A stretch of 64,000 nt of DNA, from the NCBI RefSeq assembly GCF_002798405.1, contig NZ_PGGV01000015.1:1-64000 (forward strand), written 5' to 3'. Positions 24,457 to 33,479 of the stretch are shown in pieces. Below the pieces are notes generated by a model. It ran no database searches. It worked only from the letters and a program-made list of their open reading frames with translations, and was not told where the DNA came from. Numbering within the stretch: position 1 is the first letter of the stretch; every line of letters starts with the position of its first letter. The DNA is from Glycomyces xiaoerkulensis (GTDB taxonomy: Bacteria; Actinomycetota; Actinomycetes; Mycobacteriales; Micromonosporaceae). A program made the position numbers and the translations under genes.

Positions 24457-25008
24457 ATGACACCGCGTTCCCGCCCGCCCGATCCCCGCCGCCCGAAGCG
24501 CCGTGAACGCTCCACCGGCCAGGTCTGGGACCAGTGGCCGACCGACCTCGACTGGCAGCCGATGGCACCCGACCTGCGCACGGTCAGGCTGCTGGGCATG
24601 ACCATCCGCCTGGTGATCCTGGCGGTGGTAGCGCTGCTGCCGCTGGTCCTGTGGCTGGGCCCGCCCGGCGTCGCGGTCGCCTTCGGGACCGCCGCGGCGC
24701 TGGCCGCGATCCGCTCCTGGGTCATCGTCCGCGCCGTCCGCGCCTGGGGCTTCGCCGAGCGCGACAAGGACCTGCTGGTCAAGCACGGGCTGCTGTTCCG
24801 CGAGCTCAGCATCGTCCCTTACGGGCGGATCCAGCTCGTGGACTTGAAGGCCGGGCCGATCGAGCGGGCCTTCGGGCTCACCACCGTGCAGGTCCGCACC
24901 GCCGCGCTCGGAGCCGGCACCGAGATCCCCGGACTCGAGCCGACCGTCGCCAAGGGGCTGCGCGACCGGCTGTCGGCGCGCGCGGCCGAGGTGCGGGAGG
25001 GCCTGTGA
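24457..25008 (+). CDS. PH domain membrane protein (YdbS-like)
   Basis: This 183-residue protein has two membrane segments (TIRLVILAVVALLPLVLWLG and VAVAFGTAAALAAIRSWVI) followed by a bacterial PH-2 domain (DLLVKHGLLFRELSIVPYGR, IQLVDLKAGPIERAFGL, VQVRTAALG). This is the YdbS arrangement. It starts 4 nt after the preceding stop and overlaps the larger YdbT-like gene (GTGA), its usual partner. Confidence 0.82.
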   Translation: MTPRSRPPDPRRPKRRERSTGQVWDQWPTDLDWQPMAPDLRTVRLLGMTIRLVILAVVALLPLVLWLGPPGVAVAFGTAAALAAIRSWVIVRAVRAWGFAERDKDLLVKHGLLFRELSIVPYGRIQLVDLKAGPIERAFGLTTVQVRTAALGAGTEIPGLEPTVAKGLRDRLSARAAEVREGL

Positions 25009-26450
25009 GCGACGCGCAGCCGCCCGACCGTCCGTCCCCGCAGGCGGCACCGGACCAGTGGCCCGCGCCCGCCATGGCGCCGGCGCCCATCGGGCCGGCA
25101 CCGGCCGCCCCGGTGGAGATCCCCAAGCGCCGCCTCCACCCGCTCACGCCGCTGCTGGAGAGCTTCCGGCTGCTGATCGCGGTCGTCCTGGCCTCCTCGT
25201 GGCAGATGTACATCCGGGAGAACGCGGCTTTCGGCGTGGCCATCGCCGTCTTCGCCGGCGTGTTCGGCGCGTTCAGCGGCCTGTTGTCCTGGCTGTACAC
25301 CGGCTACCGCGTGGTCGGCGGGGAGCTGCAGATCACCGAGGGCGTCCTCATCCGAAAGAGCCGGACCCTGCCGCTCGAGCGGCTCCAGGGCATCGAGGTG
25401 GCCCAGCCGATCCGGGCCCGGATCTTCGGCCTGGCCGAACTGCGCATCGAGGTGGCCGGGGCGAACGAGACCGAGGCGCCCCTGTCCTACCTCAAGCTCG
25501 GCGAGGCCCACGCGTTCCGCAAAGAGCTGCTGGCCGTCGCCGGGCGCGGCCGGGCGGCCGAGGAGCCGGACGAGCCCGAACCCGAGGCCGGGACCCCGAT
25601 CGCCCGGGTCGGCGGCCGGCGCCTGATCGCCGGCGCGGTCCTGGAGTACCTGCCGCCGACCCTGCTGGTCTTCGCGGTCATGATCGGCGCGCTGGCCCTG
25701 CTGACCTGGATGCTCGACTCGGCCGACGCCGAGGTGAACCTGTGGCGGTTCGGAGCCGTCCCGATCCTGTTCGGCCTGGCCGGGTCGATCATCCAGATGG
25801 TCACCTCGATCCTGCGCAACTGGAACTTCACGCTGTCCCGGGCCGACCGGCGCCTGCGCGTCGAGCGCGGCGTCACCGAGAAGCACAGCAACATCGTGCC
25901 GCTGAGCCGGGTCACGGCCGTCAGCGTGGAACTGCCGGTGATGTGGCGGCTCAAGCGGTGGCGCCGGGTCCGGGTCTCGACCGCCTCCATCGCCCAGCAG
26001 GGCACGCAGGGCGCCGACGGCGGCGACCTGCTCCCGGTCGGCAGCGTCGCCGAGTCGGAGCACGTCGCCGGCACCGCCATGCCGCAGCTCGAGTGGCGCG
26101 AACTCGCCGCGGTGCTGCGCCGCCCCCCGCGGCGGGCCCGCTGGCGCACCCCCTTCACCTGGAAGATCAGGGGGGCCGGGCTCGGCGAGGACGTCTTCTC
26201 GGTCCGGTACGGCCTGATGAAGACCACCACCGTCGCGGTGCCGTACGCCCGCATCCAGCAGGTCGAGGTCACGCAGGGGCCGCTGCAGCGGCTGCAGGGG
26301 CTGGCGACGGTCCGGGCCCGGATCGCCGGGAGCGCCGCGCACGACGCGGCCGCTGTCCACCGGGACGCCGCCGAGGCGGTCGCGATCGCCGCCGAGCTGC
26401 GGGTGCGGGCCGATGCGGCCGCGGCCCGGGAGGCGCCGCGGCTGAGCTGA
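25005..26450 (+). CDS. PH domain membrane protein (YdbT-like)
   Basis: This 481-residue protein has a proline-rich N-terminus, membrane segments at about 50-95 and 225-280, and three PH-2 type repeats: YRVVGGELQITEGVLIRKSR then LPLERLQGIEVAQ; FTLSRADRRLRVERGVTEKH then IVPLSRVTAVSVE; and FSVRYGLMKTTTVAVPYAR then IQQVEVTQGPLQRLQGLATV. This is the YdbT plan. YdbS/YdbT pairs protect against some antimicrobial compounds in Bacillus; here the role is unknown. It ends 2 nt from the convergent hisG stop. Confidence 0.82.
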   Translation: MSDAQPPDRPSPQAAPDQWPAPAMAPAPIGPAPAAPVEIPKRRLHPLTPLLESFRLLIAVVLASSWQMYIRENAAFGVAIAVFAGVFGAFSGLLSWLYTGYRVVGGELQITEGVLIRKSRTLPLERLQGIEVAQPIRARIFGLAELRIEVAGANETEAPLSYLKLGEAHAFRKELLAVAGRGRAAEEPDEPEPEAGTPIARVGGRRLIAGAVLEYLPPTLLVFAVMIGALALLTWMLDSADAEVNLWRFGAVPILFGLAGSIIQMVTSILRNWNFTLSRADRRLRVERGVTEKHSNIVPLSRVTAVSVELPVMWRLKRWRRVRVSTASIAQQGTQGADGGDLLPVGSVAESEHVAGTAMPQLEWRELAAVLRRPPRRARWRTPFTWKIRGAGLGEDVFSVRYGLMKTTTVAVPYARIQQVEVTQGPLQRLQGLATVRARIAGSAAHDAAAVHRDAAEAVAIAAELRVRADAAAAREAPRLS

Positions 26451-26451
26451 G

Positions 26452-27297
26452 CTACAGCCGGCAGGCGTCGATGTTCGAGGCCAGGATGCCGCGGGCACCG
26501 AGGTCGTAGAGCGCGTCCATGACCCGGTGCAGGCCCGCGCGCTCGGTCATCGACTGGACCGCGACCCAGCCTTCCCGATGCAGCGGGGAGACCGTCGGCG
26601 ACTCGATGCCGGGGGTGAGCTCCACGGCCTGCTCCAGGATCTCGGCGCGCACATCGTAGGCGAGCATGACGTAGGAGCGGGCCACCAGCACGCCCCGGAG
26701 GCGCCGCAGGAGCTGGTCGAGGACGGTCGTGTCGCCGTTGCCGCTCTTGCGGACCAGGACGGCCTCCGAACGCATCAGCGGCTCGCCGAAGACGGCCAGG
26801 CCGGCCTGCTTGAGCGTGGTGCCGGTCTCGACCACGTCGGCGATCGCGTCGGCCACGCCGAGGGCGATGGCGTTCTCGACCGCGCCGGCGAGCTTGATGA
26901 TCTCGGCGTCGATCCCCCGGGAGTCCAGGTCGCGCCGGACCACGCCCGGGTAGGAGGTGGCGATGCGGCGCCCCTCGAGCCCGGCGACGGCGTCGACGGT
27001 GCCCGGGCGGGCGGCGTAGCGGAAGGTCGAGCGCCCGAAACCGAGGGCGAGGAACTCCTCGACCTCGGCACCGGAGTCGATCGCCAGGTCGCGGCCGGTG
27101 ATGCCGAGGTCGAGGTCACCGGAGGCGACGTAGGTGGCGATGTCGCCGGGGCGCAGGTAGAAGAACTCGACGTCGTTGTCGGCGTCGGCGATCTGGAGGT
27201 CGCGGCTCGTCCGGCGCTGACGGTATCCGGCCTCGGCGAGCATGTCGATCGAGCCTTGGGACAGCGAGCCCTTGTTGGGCACGGCGATGCGGAGCAT
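26452..27297 (-). CDS. hisG: ATP phosphoribosyltransferase
   Basis: This 281-residue enzyme catalyses the first step of histidine synthesis, joining ATP and PRPP. It is the long form: MLRIAVPNKGSLSQGSIDML at the start, LGITGRDLAIDSG, the PRPP loop VETGTTLKQAGL, and a C-terminal regulatory ACT-like domain (LHREGWVAVQSMT). Long-form HisG needs no HisZ and is inhibited by histidine. It lies downstream of hisE on the minus strand. Confidence 0.95.
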   Translation of the reverse strand: MLRIAVPNKGSLSQGSIDMLAEAGYRQRRTSRDLQIADADNDVEFFYLRPGDIATYVASGDLDLGITGRDLAIDSGAEVEEFLALGFGRSTFRYAARPGTVDAVAGLEGRRIATSYPGVVRRDLDSRGIDAEIIKLAGAVENAIALGVADAIADVVETGTTLKQAGLAVFGEPLMRSEAVLVRKSGNGDTTVLDQLLRRLRGVLVARSYVMLAYDVRAEILEQAVELTPGIESPTVSPLHREGWVAVQSMTERAGLHRVMDALYDLGARGILASNIDACRL

Positions 27298-27328
27298 TGG
27301 CGTTCGGGCCTTTCGGAGTGCGGACGGG

Positions 27329-27592
27329 CTAGAGGTGCTTGTAGACGTCGTCGAGGCCGATGCCGCGGGCGATCATCATGACCTGCAGGTGGTACAGCAA
27401 CTGCGAGATCTCCTCTGCGGCGGCGTCGTCCGACTCGTGCTCGGCCGCCATCCAGACCTCGGCGGCTTCCTCCACGATCTTCTTGCCGATGGCATGGACG
27501 CCCGCATCGAGGGCGGCGACGGTTCCCGAGCCCTCGGGGCGGGTGACCGCTTTCTCGGCGAGTTCGGCGTAGAGCTGCTCGAAGGTCTTCAC
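27329..27592 (-). CDS. hisE: Phosphoribosyl-ATP pyrophosphatase
   Basis: This 87-residue MazG-like helical enzyme removes pyrophosphate from PR-ATP, the second step of histidine synthesis. Signature segments are [38 protein letters not shown] (the EExxE metal helix) and [14 protein letters not shown]. HisI is not fused, as usual in actinobacteria. It follows ribH by 11 nt and precedes hisG. Confidence 0.95.
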   Translation of the reverse strand: MKTFEQLYAELAEKAVTRPEGSGTVAALDAGVHAIGKKIVEEAAEVWMAAEHESDDAAAEEISQLLYHLQVMMIARGIGLDDVYKHL

Positions 27593-27603
27593 GGCAGGCG
27601 ATT

Positions 27604-28113
27604 CTACGTGGGCCCGGCGCCGGATCCCCCCTGGCGGGTCCCGGAGGTGAGCGAGCGGACCGCCAGCGCCGCCCCGAGGGCGGCCACGACCGCCTCGTAG
27701 CCCTTATCCTCGGTCGAGTCGGGGAACCCGGCGCGCGCGATCGCCTGGTCGAGGTCGTCGACGGTCAGCACGCCCTGCGCGACCGGGGTCGACTCGTCGA
27801 GGGCGACGCGCGTGAGCCCTTCGGTCACCGACTTGCACACGTAGTCGAAGTGCGCGGTGCCGCCGCGGATGACGGTGCCGAGCGCGGCCACGGCGTCGTG
27901 CCGCCGGGCCAGCGCCTGGGCGGCGACCGGCAGTTCGACGGCCCCGGCCACGCGTATGACGGTCGGCTCGGCGCACCCGGCGTCGGCGGCGGCGTCGCGG
28001 GCCCGCTCCAGCATCCGGCCGACGATCTCGGCGTTCCATTCGGTGGCGACGATGCCGACCGTCAGGCCCGAGGCGTCGGGGGCGCGGGTGGCGGGTGCTC
28101 CGTGTCCGGCCAT
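27604..28113 (-). CDS. ribH: 6,7-dimethyl-8-ribityllumazine synthase
   Basis: This 169-residue enzyme condenses dihydroxybutanone phosphate with the pyrimidinedione to make lumazine. It shows [57 protein letters not shown] with the catalytic His, and [16 protein letters not shown]. The C-terminal tail after LTSGTRQGG is short and flexible. The start is 1 nt from the ribBA stop, so it is in the riboflavin operon. Confidence 0.95.
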   Translation of the reverse strand: MAGHGAPATRAPDASGLTVGIVATEWNAEIVGRMLERARDAAADAGCAEPTVIRVAGAVELPVAAQALARRHDAVAALGTVIRGGTAHFDYVCKSVTEGLTRVALDESTPVAQGVLTVDDLDQAIARAGFPDSTEDKGYEAVVAALGAALAVRSLTSGTRQGGSGAGPT

Positions 28114-28114
28114 G

Positions 28115-29362
28115 TCAGGCGGCCTCCCCTGCCGGGAGCAGCGGGGCGGGCAATCCCTCGAGCAGGTGGCCCATGCGGTCGCGCTTGGTGGTCAGGTACG
28201 CGAGGTTGTCGGGCGTGACCTGGGCCGGCAGGGCGACGCGGTCGATCACCTCGAGGCCGTGGCCCTCGATGCCGACGCGCTTGTCGGGGTTGTTGGTGAG
28301 CAGGCGCATCGACTTGACGCCGAGGTCGGTGAGGATCTGCGCCCCGATGGCCCAGTCGCGGGCGTCGGCGGGCAGGCCGAGTTCGAGGTTGGCGTCGACG
28401 GTGTCGCGGCCGCGGTCCTGGAGCTGGTAGGCCTGGAGCTTGTGGACCAGGCCGATGCCGCGCCCCTCGTGGCCGCGCATGTACAGGACCACGCCGCGGC
28501 CCTCGGCCTCGACCTCGCGCAGGGCGGCCTGGAGCTGCGGCCCGCAGTCGCAGCGCAGTGACCCGAAGGCGTCGCCGGTGAGGCATTCGGAGTGGATGCG
28601 GACCAGCACGTCGCGGCCGTCGCCGAGGTCGCCCTTGACGAGGGCGACGTGCTCGTTGCCGTCGAACACGGCCCGGTAGCCGACGGCGGTGAATTCGCCG
28701 GCCTCCATCGGCAGGCGGGCCTCGGCCTCGCGTTCGATGTGGATCTCGTGGCGCCGCCGCCAGGCGGCGAGGTCGGCGACGGTAATGAGCCGGAGGTCGT
28801 GCTCGTCGGCGAAGGCCCTGAGTTCGGGCAGCCGCATCATGGTGCCGTCGTCGTTCATCAGCTCGCTGAGGGCGCCGACCGGTTCCCTGCCGGCGAGGTA
28901 GGCGAGGTCGACGGTGGCCTCGGTGTGGCCGCGGCGGACGAGGACGCCGCCGTCGCGGGCGCGCAAGGGGACCACGTGGCCGGGCCGGTTGAGGTCGTGC
29001 GCGGCGGTGGTGCGGTCGCCGAGGGCGCGGATGGTGCGGGCGCGGTCGGCGGCGGAGATGCCGGTGGTGACGCCCGCGCGGGCGTCGACCGAGACGGTGA
29101 AGGCGGTGCCCTTGTGGTCCTGGTTGGTGTGGTGGGCCGGGGGCAGGTCGAGCCGGTCGGCGGTCGAGGCGGGCATGGCCGCGCAGACGTAGCCGCCGGT
29201 GTGGCGGATGGTGAAGGCGAGCAGCTCGGGGGTGGCGTCCTCGGCGGCGAAGACGAGGTCGCCCTCGTTCTCGCGGTCGACGTCGTCGGCCACGACCACG
29301 GGTCGGCCCTCGGCGATGTCGGCGATCGCCGACTCGATGCTGTCCAGTCGGATTTCGCTCAT
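28115..29362 (-). CDS. ribBA: Bifunctional DHBP synthase / GTP cyclohydrolase II
   Basis: This 415-residue enzyme combines the two entry steps of riboflavin synthesis. The N-terminal half (about 1-205) is 3,4-dihydroxy-2-butanone-4-phosphate synthase: [49 protein letters not shown]. The C-terminal half is GTP cyclohydrolase [22 protein letters not shown] with the three zinc cysteines, [20 protein letters not shown], and [15 protein letters not shown]. It overlaps ribE by 4 nt. Confidence 0.96.
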   Translation of the reverse strand: MSEIRLDSIESAIADIAEGRPVVVADDVDRENEGDLVFAAEDATPELLAFTIRHTGGYVCAAMPASTADRLDLPPAHHTNQDHKGTAFTVSVDARAGVTTGISAADRARTIRALGDRTTAAHDLNRPGHVVPLRARDGGVLVRRGHTEATVDLAYLAGREPVGALSELMNDDGTMMRLPELRAFADEHDLRLITVADLAAWRRRHEIHIEREAEARLPMEAGEFTAVGYRAVFDGNEHVALVKGDLGDGRDVLVRIHSECLTGDAFGSLRCDCGPQLQAALREVEAEGRGVVLYMRGHEGRGIGLVHKLQAYQLQDRGRDTVDANLELGLPADARDWAIGAQILTDLGVKSMRLLTNNPDKRVGIEGHGLEVIDRVALPAQVTPDNLAYLTTKRDRMGHLLEGLPAPLLPAGEAA

Positions 29363-29949
29363 CGCGCGGTCCCCTCACTTGCCAGAAGCTTCTCGATGTG
29401 TTTGGCGGTCACGTCGACTTCGATGTGGACCGGTTCGCCCGCCCGTTTGCGGCCCAGGGTGGTCGCCTCGAGCGTGGCGGGGATGAGGCCGACGGAGAAC
29501 TCGTCGCCGTCGACGGCGGCGACGGTCAGGGCGGTGCCGTCGAGGGTGATCGAGCCCTTCTCCACCACGTACTTGGCCAGGCCGTCCGGCAGCCGGAAGG
29601 TGGCCTCCTCCCATTCGGCCGCCGGCTCGCGCTTGAGCAGGAGGCCGACGCCGTCGACGTGGCCCTGCACGAGGTGTCCGCCGAGGCGGGTGGCGAGGGT
29701 GGCGGCGCGCTCGAGGTTGACCGGGTCGCCGGCTTCGAGTCCGCCGAGGGCGGTGCGGCGGCGGGTCTCGGCCATGACGTCGGCGGTGAAGACGTCGCCG
29801 TGGACCGCTACGACGGTGAGGCAGACGCCGTTGACGGCGATCGAGTCGCCGAGGGCGGCGTCGGAGGTGACGAGCGGACCGCGGACCGACAGGCTCGAAC
29901 GGTCGGCCTCGACGACTTCGCCGAGTTCTTCGACGATTCCGGTGAACAC
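29359..29949 (-). CDS. ribE: Riboflavin synthase (alpha chain)
   Basis: This 196-residue enzyme dismutates two lumazines to riboflavin. It has two lumazine-binding repeats: the first begins [12 protein letters not shown] and contains [16 protein letters not shown]; the second begins [13 protein letters not shown] and contains [16 protein letters not shown]. It is the first gene of the rib operon, downstream of an FMN riboswitch. Confidence 0.95.
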   Translation of the reverse strand: MFTGIVEELGEVVEADRSSLSVRGPLVTSDAALGDSIAVNGVCLTVVAVHGDVFTADVMAETRRRTALGGLEAGDPVNLERAATLATRLGGHLVQGHVDGVGLLLKREPAAEWEEATFRLPDGLAKYVVEKGSITLDGTALTVAAVDGDEFSVGLIPATLEATTLGRKRAGEPVHIEVDVTAKHIEKLLASEGTAR

Positions 29950-30012
29950 GGGTGGGACCCCCTACCTGGTGCGGTTTCCAGTGCACGCAGGCGGGGAGAG
30001 GGAAAGTGCGCA

Positions 30013-30030
30013 GAGGCCTGGTGCGGCCTC
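30013..30030 (-). promoter_or_regulatory. Hairpin after the FMN aptamer (expression platform)
   Basis: GAGGCC and GGCCTC pair around a 6-nt loop just downstream of the riboswitch P1 stem. A pyrimidine-rich stretch (CTTTCCCTCTCC on the minus strand) follows shortly. It could be the terminator that the riboswitch controls. Confidence 0.5.
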
Positions 30031-30035
30031 CCGCT

Positions 30036-30175
30036 CGCGTCTGCTCCCATCCGGACTCTCACCGTCGGTCCCGGATTTGCACCGGGTCCACCGCCCGCTG
30101 GCTGCGGACGGGTCGCGGACTTGCGGCTGATGCCGCTCACCGCCGGTTCGGAATTGCACCGACCCCGCTGACGCG
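30036..30175 (-). promoter_or_regulatory. FMN riboswitch (RFN element)
   Basis: On the minus strand the aptamer opens with P1 CGCGTC and closes with GACGCG. Between them lie the conserved RFN segments: GGTGCAATTCCGAACCGGCGG, the central GTCCGCGACCCG region, GGTGCAAATCCGGGACCGACGG in part, and TGAGAGTCCGGATGGGAGCAGA. These match the RFN consensus closely. It precedes ribE by about 90 nt and should lower rib operon expression when FMN is high. Confidence 0.93.
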
Positions 30176-30237
30176 CGTTTCGTACTAAGAATTGTGCCAC
30201 GGCCTCAACGACCGGTCTCTATTCCGTGACAACCATC

Positions 30238-31230
30238 TCATTCACCGGTCCTCGGCCAGAACACCGGGCGCCGCTTGGCGCCGGGTGCCCGGCCGTCGGG
30301 GAAGGCGACGTAGGAGCCGGAGTGGGACTTGGCGATGCTCTTGAGGGCGGTGGCCTCGGCGACGGCCTCGTAGGCGTCGCCGAAGCGCTTGTAGGTCGAC
30401 AGCGCCACCCCGACCGAGAGGGTGGGCAGGCGCGAGCGGGTCATGCGCCCCGAGGCGCGGTCGGCGTGGGCGATGTAGCCGCGTTCGACGTCGGCCGGGT
30501 CGCACAGTCGGCGCACGCGGAGGCCGAAGTGGCCGTTGAGGTGCTCGGTGACCGGGCGCGCGTGCTCGGGGACGCACAGGACGGTGAAGTCGTCGCCGCC
30601 GACGTGGCCGAGGAACACCGGCGCGGCCCCCGCGTCGCCGACGGCCAGGTAGACGCATTCGGCCAGCCCCTTGATGAATTCGTCGCCCCGGACGAAGCCG
30701 TAGACGTCGTTGACGGCCTTGAACTTGTCGATGTCGATGTAGCACAAGGCGAACGGGTCGCCGCGTTTGATCCAGGAGGTGAGCTCGCGCAGGATGCGGT
30801 CGTTGCCGGGCATCCCGGTCAGGGGCGAGGCCTCGCGGATCTCGCGGTGGCGCCGGATGGCGGCGCCGACCCGGGCCGAGACCTCGGCGGGGTCGAAGGG
30901 CTTGGCGACGTAGTCGTCGGCGCCGGCCTTGAGCCCGGCGATCGTGTCAGCCGAGGTCGGCCGGGCGCACAGCAGGATGATCGGCAGGCTCGCGGTGGCC
31001 GGGTCGGCCCGGAGCTGCCGGGTCAGGGCCAGCCCGTCGATGAACGGCAGACCGGCCTCCAGCATCACGATGACGGGGCGGCGCAGCGCGATCCCGGCCA
31101 GCGCCTGGTAGCCGTCGCGGGCCAGCGCGGTGTCGAAGCCGTCGGCGCGGAGCTTGGCGGCCAGGAACTCGGACAGCTCGGGGTCGGAATCGGCTATGAG
31201 GACCAGGTCCGGGGGGCTGGAGGGGGGCAT
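30238..31230 (-). CDS. Response regulator-GGDEF protein, atypical
   Basis: This 330-residue protein fuses an N-terminal receiver domain (about 8-125) to a GGDEF domain (about 135-310). In the receiver the acidic pocket ADSD and the Lys of DYVAKPFDP are present, but the phospho-acceptor position is Glu58 (MLEAGLPFIDG, normally D). In the GGDEF domain CYIDIDKFKAVND keeps the metal Asp residues, while the signature is GGDDF (211-215) and the inhibitory RxxD site is absent. It may be a constitutively active-like diguanylate cyclase or a non-catalytic sensor. It sits between rpe and the rib operon, 7 nt after rpe; c-di-GMP is also the ligand of BldD, encoded in this window. Confidence 0.85.
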   Translation of the reverse strand: MPPSSPPDLVLIADSDPELSEFLAAKLRADGFDTALARDGYQALAGIALRRPVIVMLEAGLPFIDGLALTRQLRADPATASLPIILLCARPTSADTIAGLKAGADDYVAKPFDPAEVSARVGAAIRRHREIREASPLTGMPGNDRILRELTSWIKRGDPFALCYIDIDKFKAVNDVYGFVRGDEFIKGLAECVYLAVGDAGAAPVFLGHVGGDDFTVLCVPEHARPVTEHLNGHFGLRVRRLCDPADVERGYIAHADRASGRMTRSRLPTLSVGVALSTYKRFGDAYEAVAEATALKSIAKSHSGSYVAFPDGRAPGAKRRPVFWPRTGE

Positions 31231-31237
31231 GGCGGGC

Positions 31238-31924
31238 TCATCGGGATGCGGCGGCGCGTTCGCGCAGGCGGCGGCAGGCGGCGGCGGGGTCGGAGGCGCC
31301 GAAGACGGCGGTTCCGGCGACGAAGGCGTCGGCGCCGGCCTCGGCGGCGGCGCCGATGGTGTCCTCGGCTATACCGCCGTCGACCTCGATGCGCAGGTGC
31401 AGGTGGCCGGTTTCGGCGCGGCGCCGGGCGGTGCGGACCTTGTCGAGGAGCTCGGGCAGGAACTCCTGGCCGCCGAAGCCGGCCTTGATGGTCATGATGA
31501 GCAGCGTGTCGAATTCGGGCAGGATGTCGAGGTAGTCCTCGACGGGGGTGTCGCGGTCGATCGCGAGTCCGGCGCCCGAGCCGGCGGCGCGGAGGCGCTT
31601 GGCGAGGGTGACCGGGTCGGCGCTGGCTTCGGCGTGGAAGGTGACGTTGTGCGCGCCCAGTTCGGCGTAGCCGACCGCCCACCGCTCGGGGTCTTCGATC
31701 ATCAGGTGGCAGTCGAGGGGGACGTCGGTGGCGGCCTTGAGGGACTTGACGACCGGGGGCCCGATGGTGAGGTTGGGGACGAAGTGGTTGTCCATCACGT
31801 CGACGTGGAGCCAGTCGACGGCGCCGGCGACCGACGAGGCCGCCTCGGCGAGGCGCGCGAAGTCGGCCGCCAGCAGGCTCGGAGCGATTACGGTGTCGGC
31901 CTGTGCCGCTTCGATCGGTACCAC
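31238..31924 (-). CDS. rpe: Ribulose-phosphate 3-epimerase
   Basis: This 228-residue TIM-barrel enzyme interconverts ribulose-5-P and xylulose-5-P in the pentose phosphate pathway. Landmarks are [34 protein letters not shown] with metal-binding His and Asp, [29 protein letters not shown] and [12 protein letters not shown]. The MxVxPGFGGQ loop reads [10 protein letters not shown], with Lys-Ala where Val-Asn-Pro is common. GTG 31924 is preferred since TACACT at 31936-31931 makes a leaderless -10; an upstream extension is possible. Confidence 0.93.
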   Translation of the reverse strand: MVPIEAAQADTVIAPSLLAADFARLAEAASSVAGAVDWLHVDVMDNHFVPNLTIGPPVVKSLKAATDVPLDCHLMIEDPERWAVGYAELGAHNVTFHAEASADPVTLAKRLRAAGSGAGLAIDRDTPVEDYLDILPEFDTLLIMTIKAGFGGQEFLPELLDKVRTARRRAETGHLHLRIEVDGGIAEDTIGAAAEAGADAFVAGTAVFGASDPAAACRRLRERAAASR

Positions 31925-31988
31925 ACGGACAGTGTAGGACCCGCCACTGCGGCACAGGCCGGACACCTGCTGGGTAGTGAGCTCCGGG

Positions 31989-33353
31989 TCAGGCGGAGCA
32001 CTCCACCGCCGGGGTGGCGCTGGAGCCGCTGCCGATGAACCCGAAGGCGTTCGTGGTCTGGCCGGCGGCGATCGAGCCGTTCCAGCCGATGTCGGAGGCG
32101 GTCACGCTCGACCCGCTCTCGTTGATGTCGGCGTTCCAGGAGCTGCTGATGGACTGGCCGCCCGGCCAGGTCCAGGTCAGCGTCCAGCCGTCGATCGCGG
32201 CGTCGCCGGCGGTGACGCGCACGTCGCCCTGCCAGCCCGAGCCCCAGTCGTTGACGACCTCGATCTCGGCCGAGCAGTCACCGTCGCCGGTGTTCGGCGG
32301 GTCGGTGGTCGGGTCGTCGCTGGTGGGGTCGTCACTGGTCGGGTCGTCGCTCGTGGGGTCATCGCTGGTCGGGTCGTCACTGGTCGGCGGGTCGTCGACG
32401 TCGCCGGGCCAGTCGGGACCGGCCGCGTCGGCCAGCTCGTAGGCCAGGTCGGCGATGAACTGCCCGGCGCTGCCGGCGCAGCCGTCGGCCTCGCCGGGGA
32501 GCTTGGTCCACAGGTAGGCGTCGATGCCGTTCACGCCGGTGTTGGTGGTCGGGTGCTCGCCGATGGCCCGGCCGGACGGGTCGCACCACTCGTCGTCGGG
32601 AGCGGGTCCGTTGCCGTTGCGGCTGGTGTCGATCACCGCGGCCTTGTCCGAGCCGACGATGTTCTGGATGTCGTGCGCGTAGCCGACCGCCTCGTCGGTG
32701 GACCGGTAGTTCGAGGTGTTCAGCGCGAACCCGTCCGCGGACTGGAGGCCGGCCGACTGCAGGCGGCTGGCGGCCTCTCCGGGGCTCAGCCAGGCGGAGT
32801 GGCCGACGTCCAGGTAGACGTGGGCCTGGGAGGAGGCGGCCTTGAGCGTCTGGACCGCGTAGGTCAGCGACTGGTTGCGCTGGCTCGGGTCGGCGCACTC
32901 GTGCGGGAGGGTGTCCGGTTCGACCACGATGTAGGCCGCGCCGGACAGGCCCGCGGCGAACTGGTCGATCCAGTCGCGGTAGGCGCTGTGGCTGGGTGCG
33001 CCGCCGCTGGAGGCGCCGCCGCAGTCGCGGTCGGGGATGTTGTAGACGACCATGATCGGCGCCTCACCGCCCGACTGCGAGACGATGTCGGCGACCTGTC
33101 CCTGGACCTCCCCCGGGTTGTGCTCGGCGAACCAGGTGCCCGCGGGGGTCTGGGCGATCCGCTCGTCGATCAGGTCGGCGCGCCAGTCGCCCGGGTTCTG
33201 GGCCACCCAGTCGGCCGCCTGCGTGGAGGGGTTGGTCCACAGGGCCTCGCCCTGGGCCGAGGCGCCCGGCGCCAACGCGATCGCGGTGGCCCCGGCGACG
33301 GCCGCCGCGCCCGCCGCCGCGGCGATCGCGGTGAGTCTCCGTTTGCGTTTCAT
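31989..33353 (-). CDS. Secreted GH6 cellulase with CBM2
   Basis: This 454-residue exported enzyme has a signal peptide ([10 protein letters not shown] to APGASA, cleaved near residue 33), a glycoside hydrolase family 6 domain at about 38-305, a linker of TSDDP repeats, and a C-terminal CBM2 (about 350-454) with bracketing cysteines. GH6 motifs are [24 protein letters not shown] with the catalytic-acid region, [31 protein letters not shown] and [13 protein letters not shown]. It should cleave beta-1,4-glucan, as an endoglucanase to judge by its short loops. ATG 33353 has AAGGAG upstream. A CebR-like box lies 66 nt before the start. Confidence 0.93.
   Translation of the reverse strand: MKRKRRLTAIAAAAGAAAVAGATAIALAPGASAQGEALWTNPSTQAADWVAQNPGDWRADLIDERIAQTPAGTWFAEHNPGEVQGQVADIVSQSGGEAPIMVVYNIPDRDCGGASSGGAPSHSAYRDWIDQFAAGLSGAAYIVVEPDTLPHECADPSQRNQSLTYAVQTLKAASSQAHVYLDVGHSAWLSPGEAASRLQSAGLQSADGFALNTSNYRSTDEAVGYAHDIQNIVGSDKAAVIDTSRNGNGPAPDDEWCDPSGRAIGEHPTTNTGVNGIDAYLWTKLPGEADGCAGSAGQFIADLAYELADAAGPDWPGDVDDPPTSDDPTSDDPTSDDPTSDDPTSDDPTTDPPNTGDGDCSAEIEVVNDWGSGWQGDVRVTAGDAAIDGWTLTWTWPGGQSISSSWNADINESGSSVTASDIGWNGSIAAGQTTNAFGFIGSGSSATPAVECSA
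32311..32385 (-). repeat. Five 15-bp tandem repeats in the cellulase linker
   Basis: Five copies of GGGTCGTC(A/G)CT(G/C)GT(C/G), one with CAT in place of CGT, code for the TSDDP linker between the GH6 and CBM2 domains. They stay in frame, so the number can change by slippage without breaking the gene. Confidence 0.85.
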
Positions 33354-33418
33354 GGATTGCTCCTTCGTGGTCGACTCCACCGGCGAGGTCGGTGAATTCA
33401 CGTTCATCGATGTATTGA

Positions 33419-33432
33419 TGGTAGCGATCCCA
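33419..33432. promoter_or_regulatory. CebR-like operator
   Basis: TGGTAGCGATCCCA matches the actinobacterial CebR box TGGGAGCGCTCCCA at 12 of 14 positions. It lies 66 nt upstream of the cellulase start. CebR is the LacI-family repressor released by cellobiose. The site is inferred from this match and its position. Confidence 0.7.
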
Positions 33433-33479
33433 CTCGGAATTGTCGACAGGGGGGCGGACGCATTGTCGCTTTCCGCCCT

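Noticed and set aside
32302-32390. Regular short repeats resembling a CRISPR array
   Set aside because: The 15-bp units have no unique spacers and stay in frame as the TSDDP linker of the cellulase.
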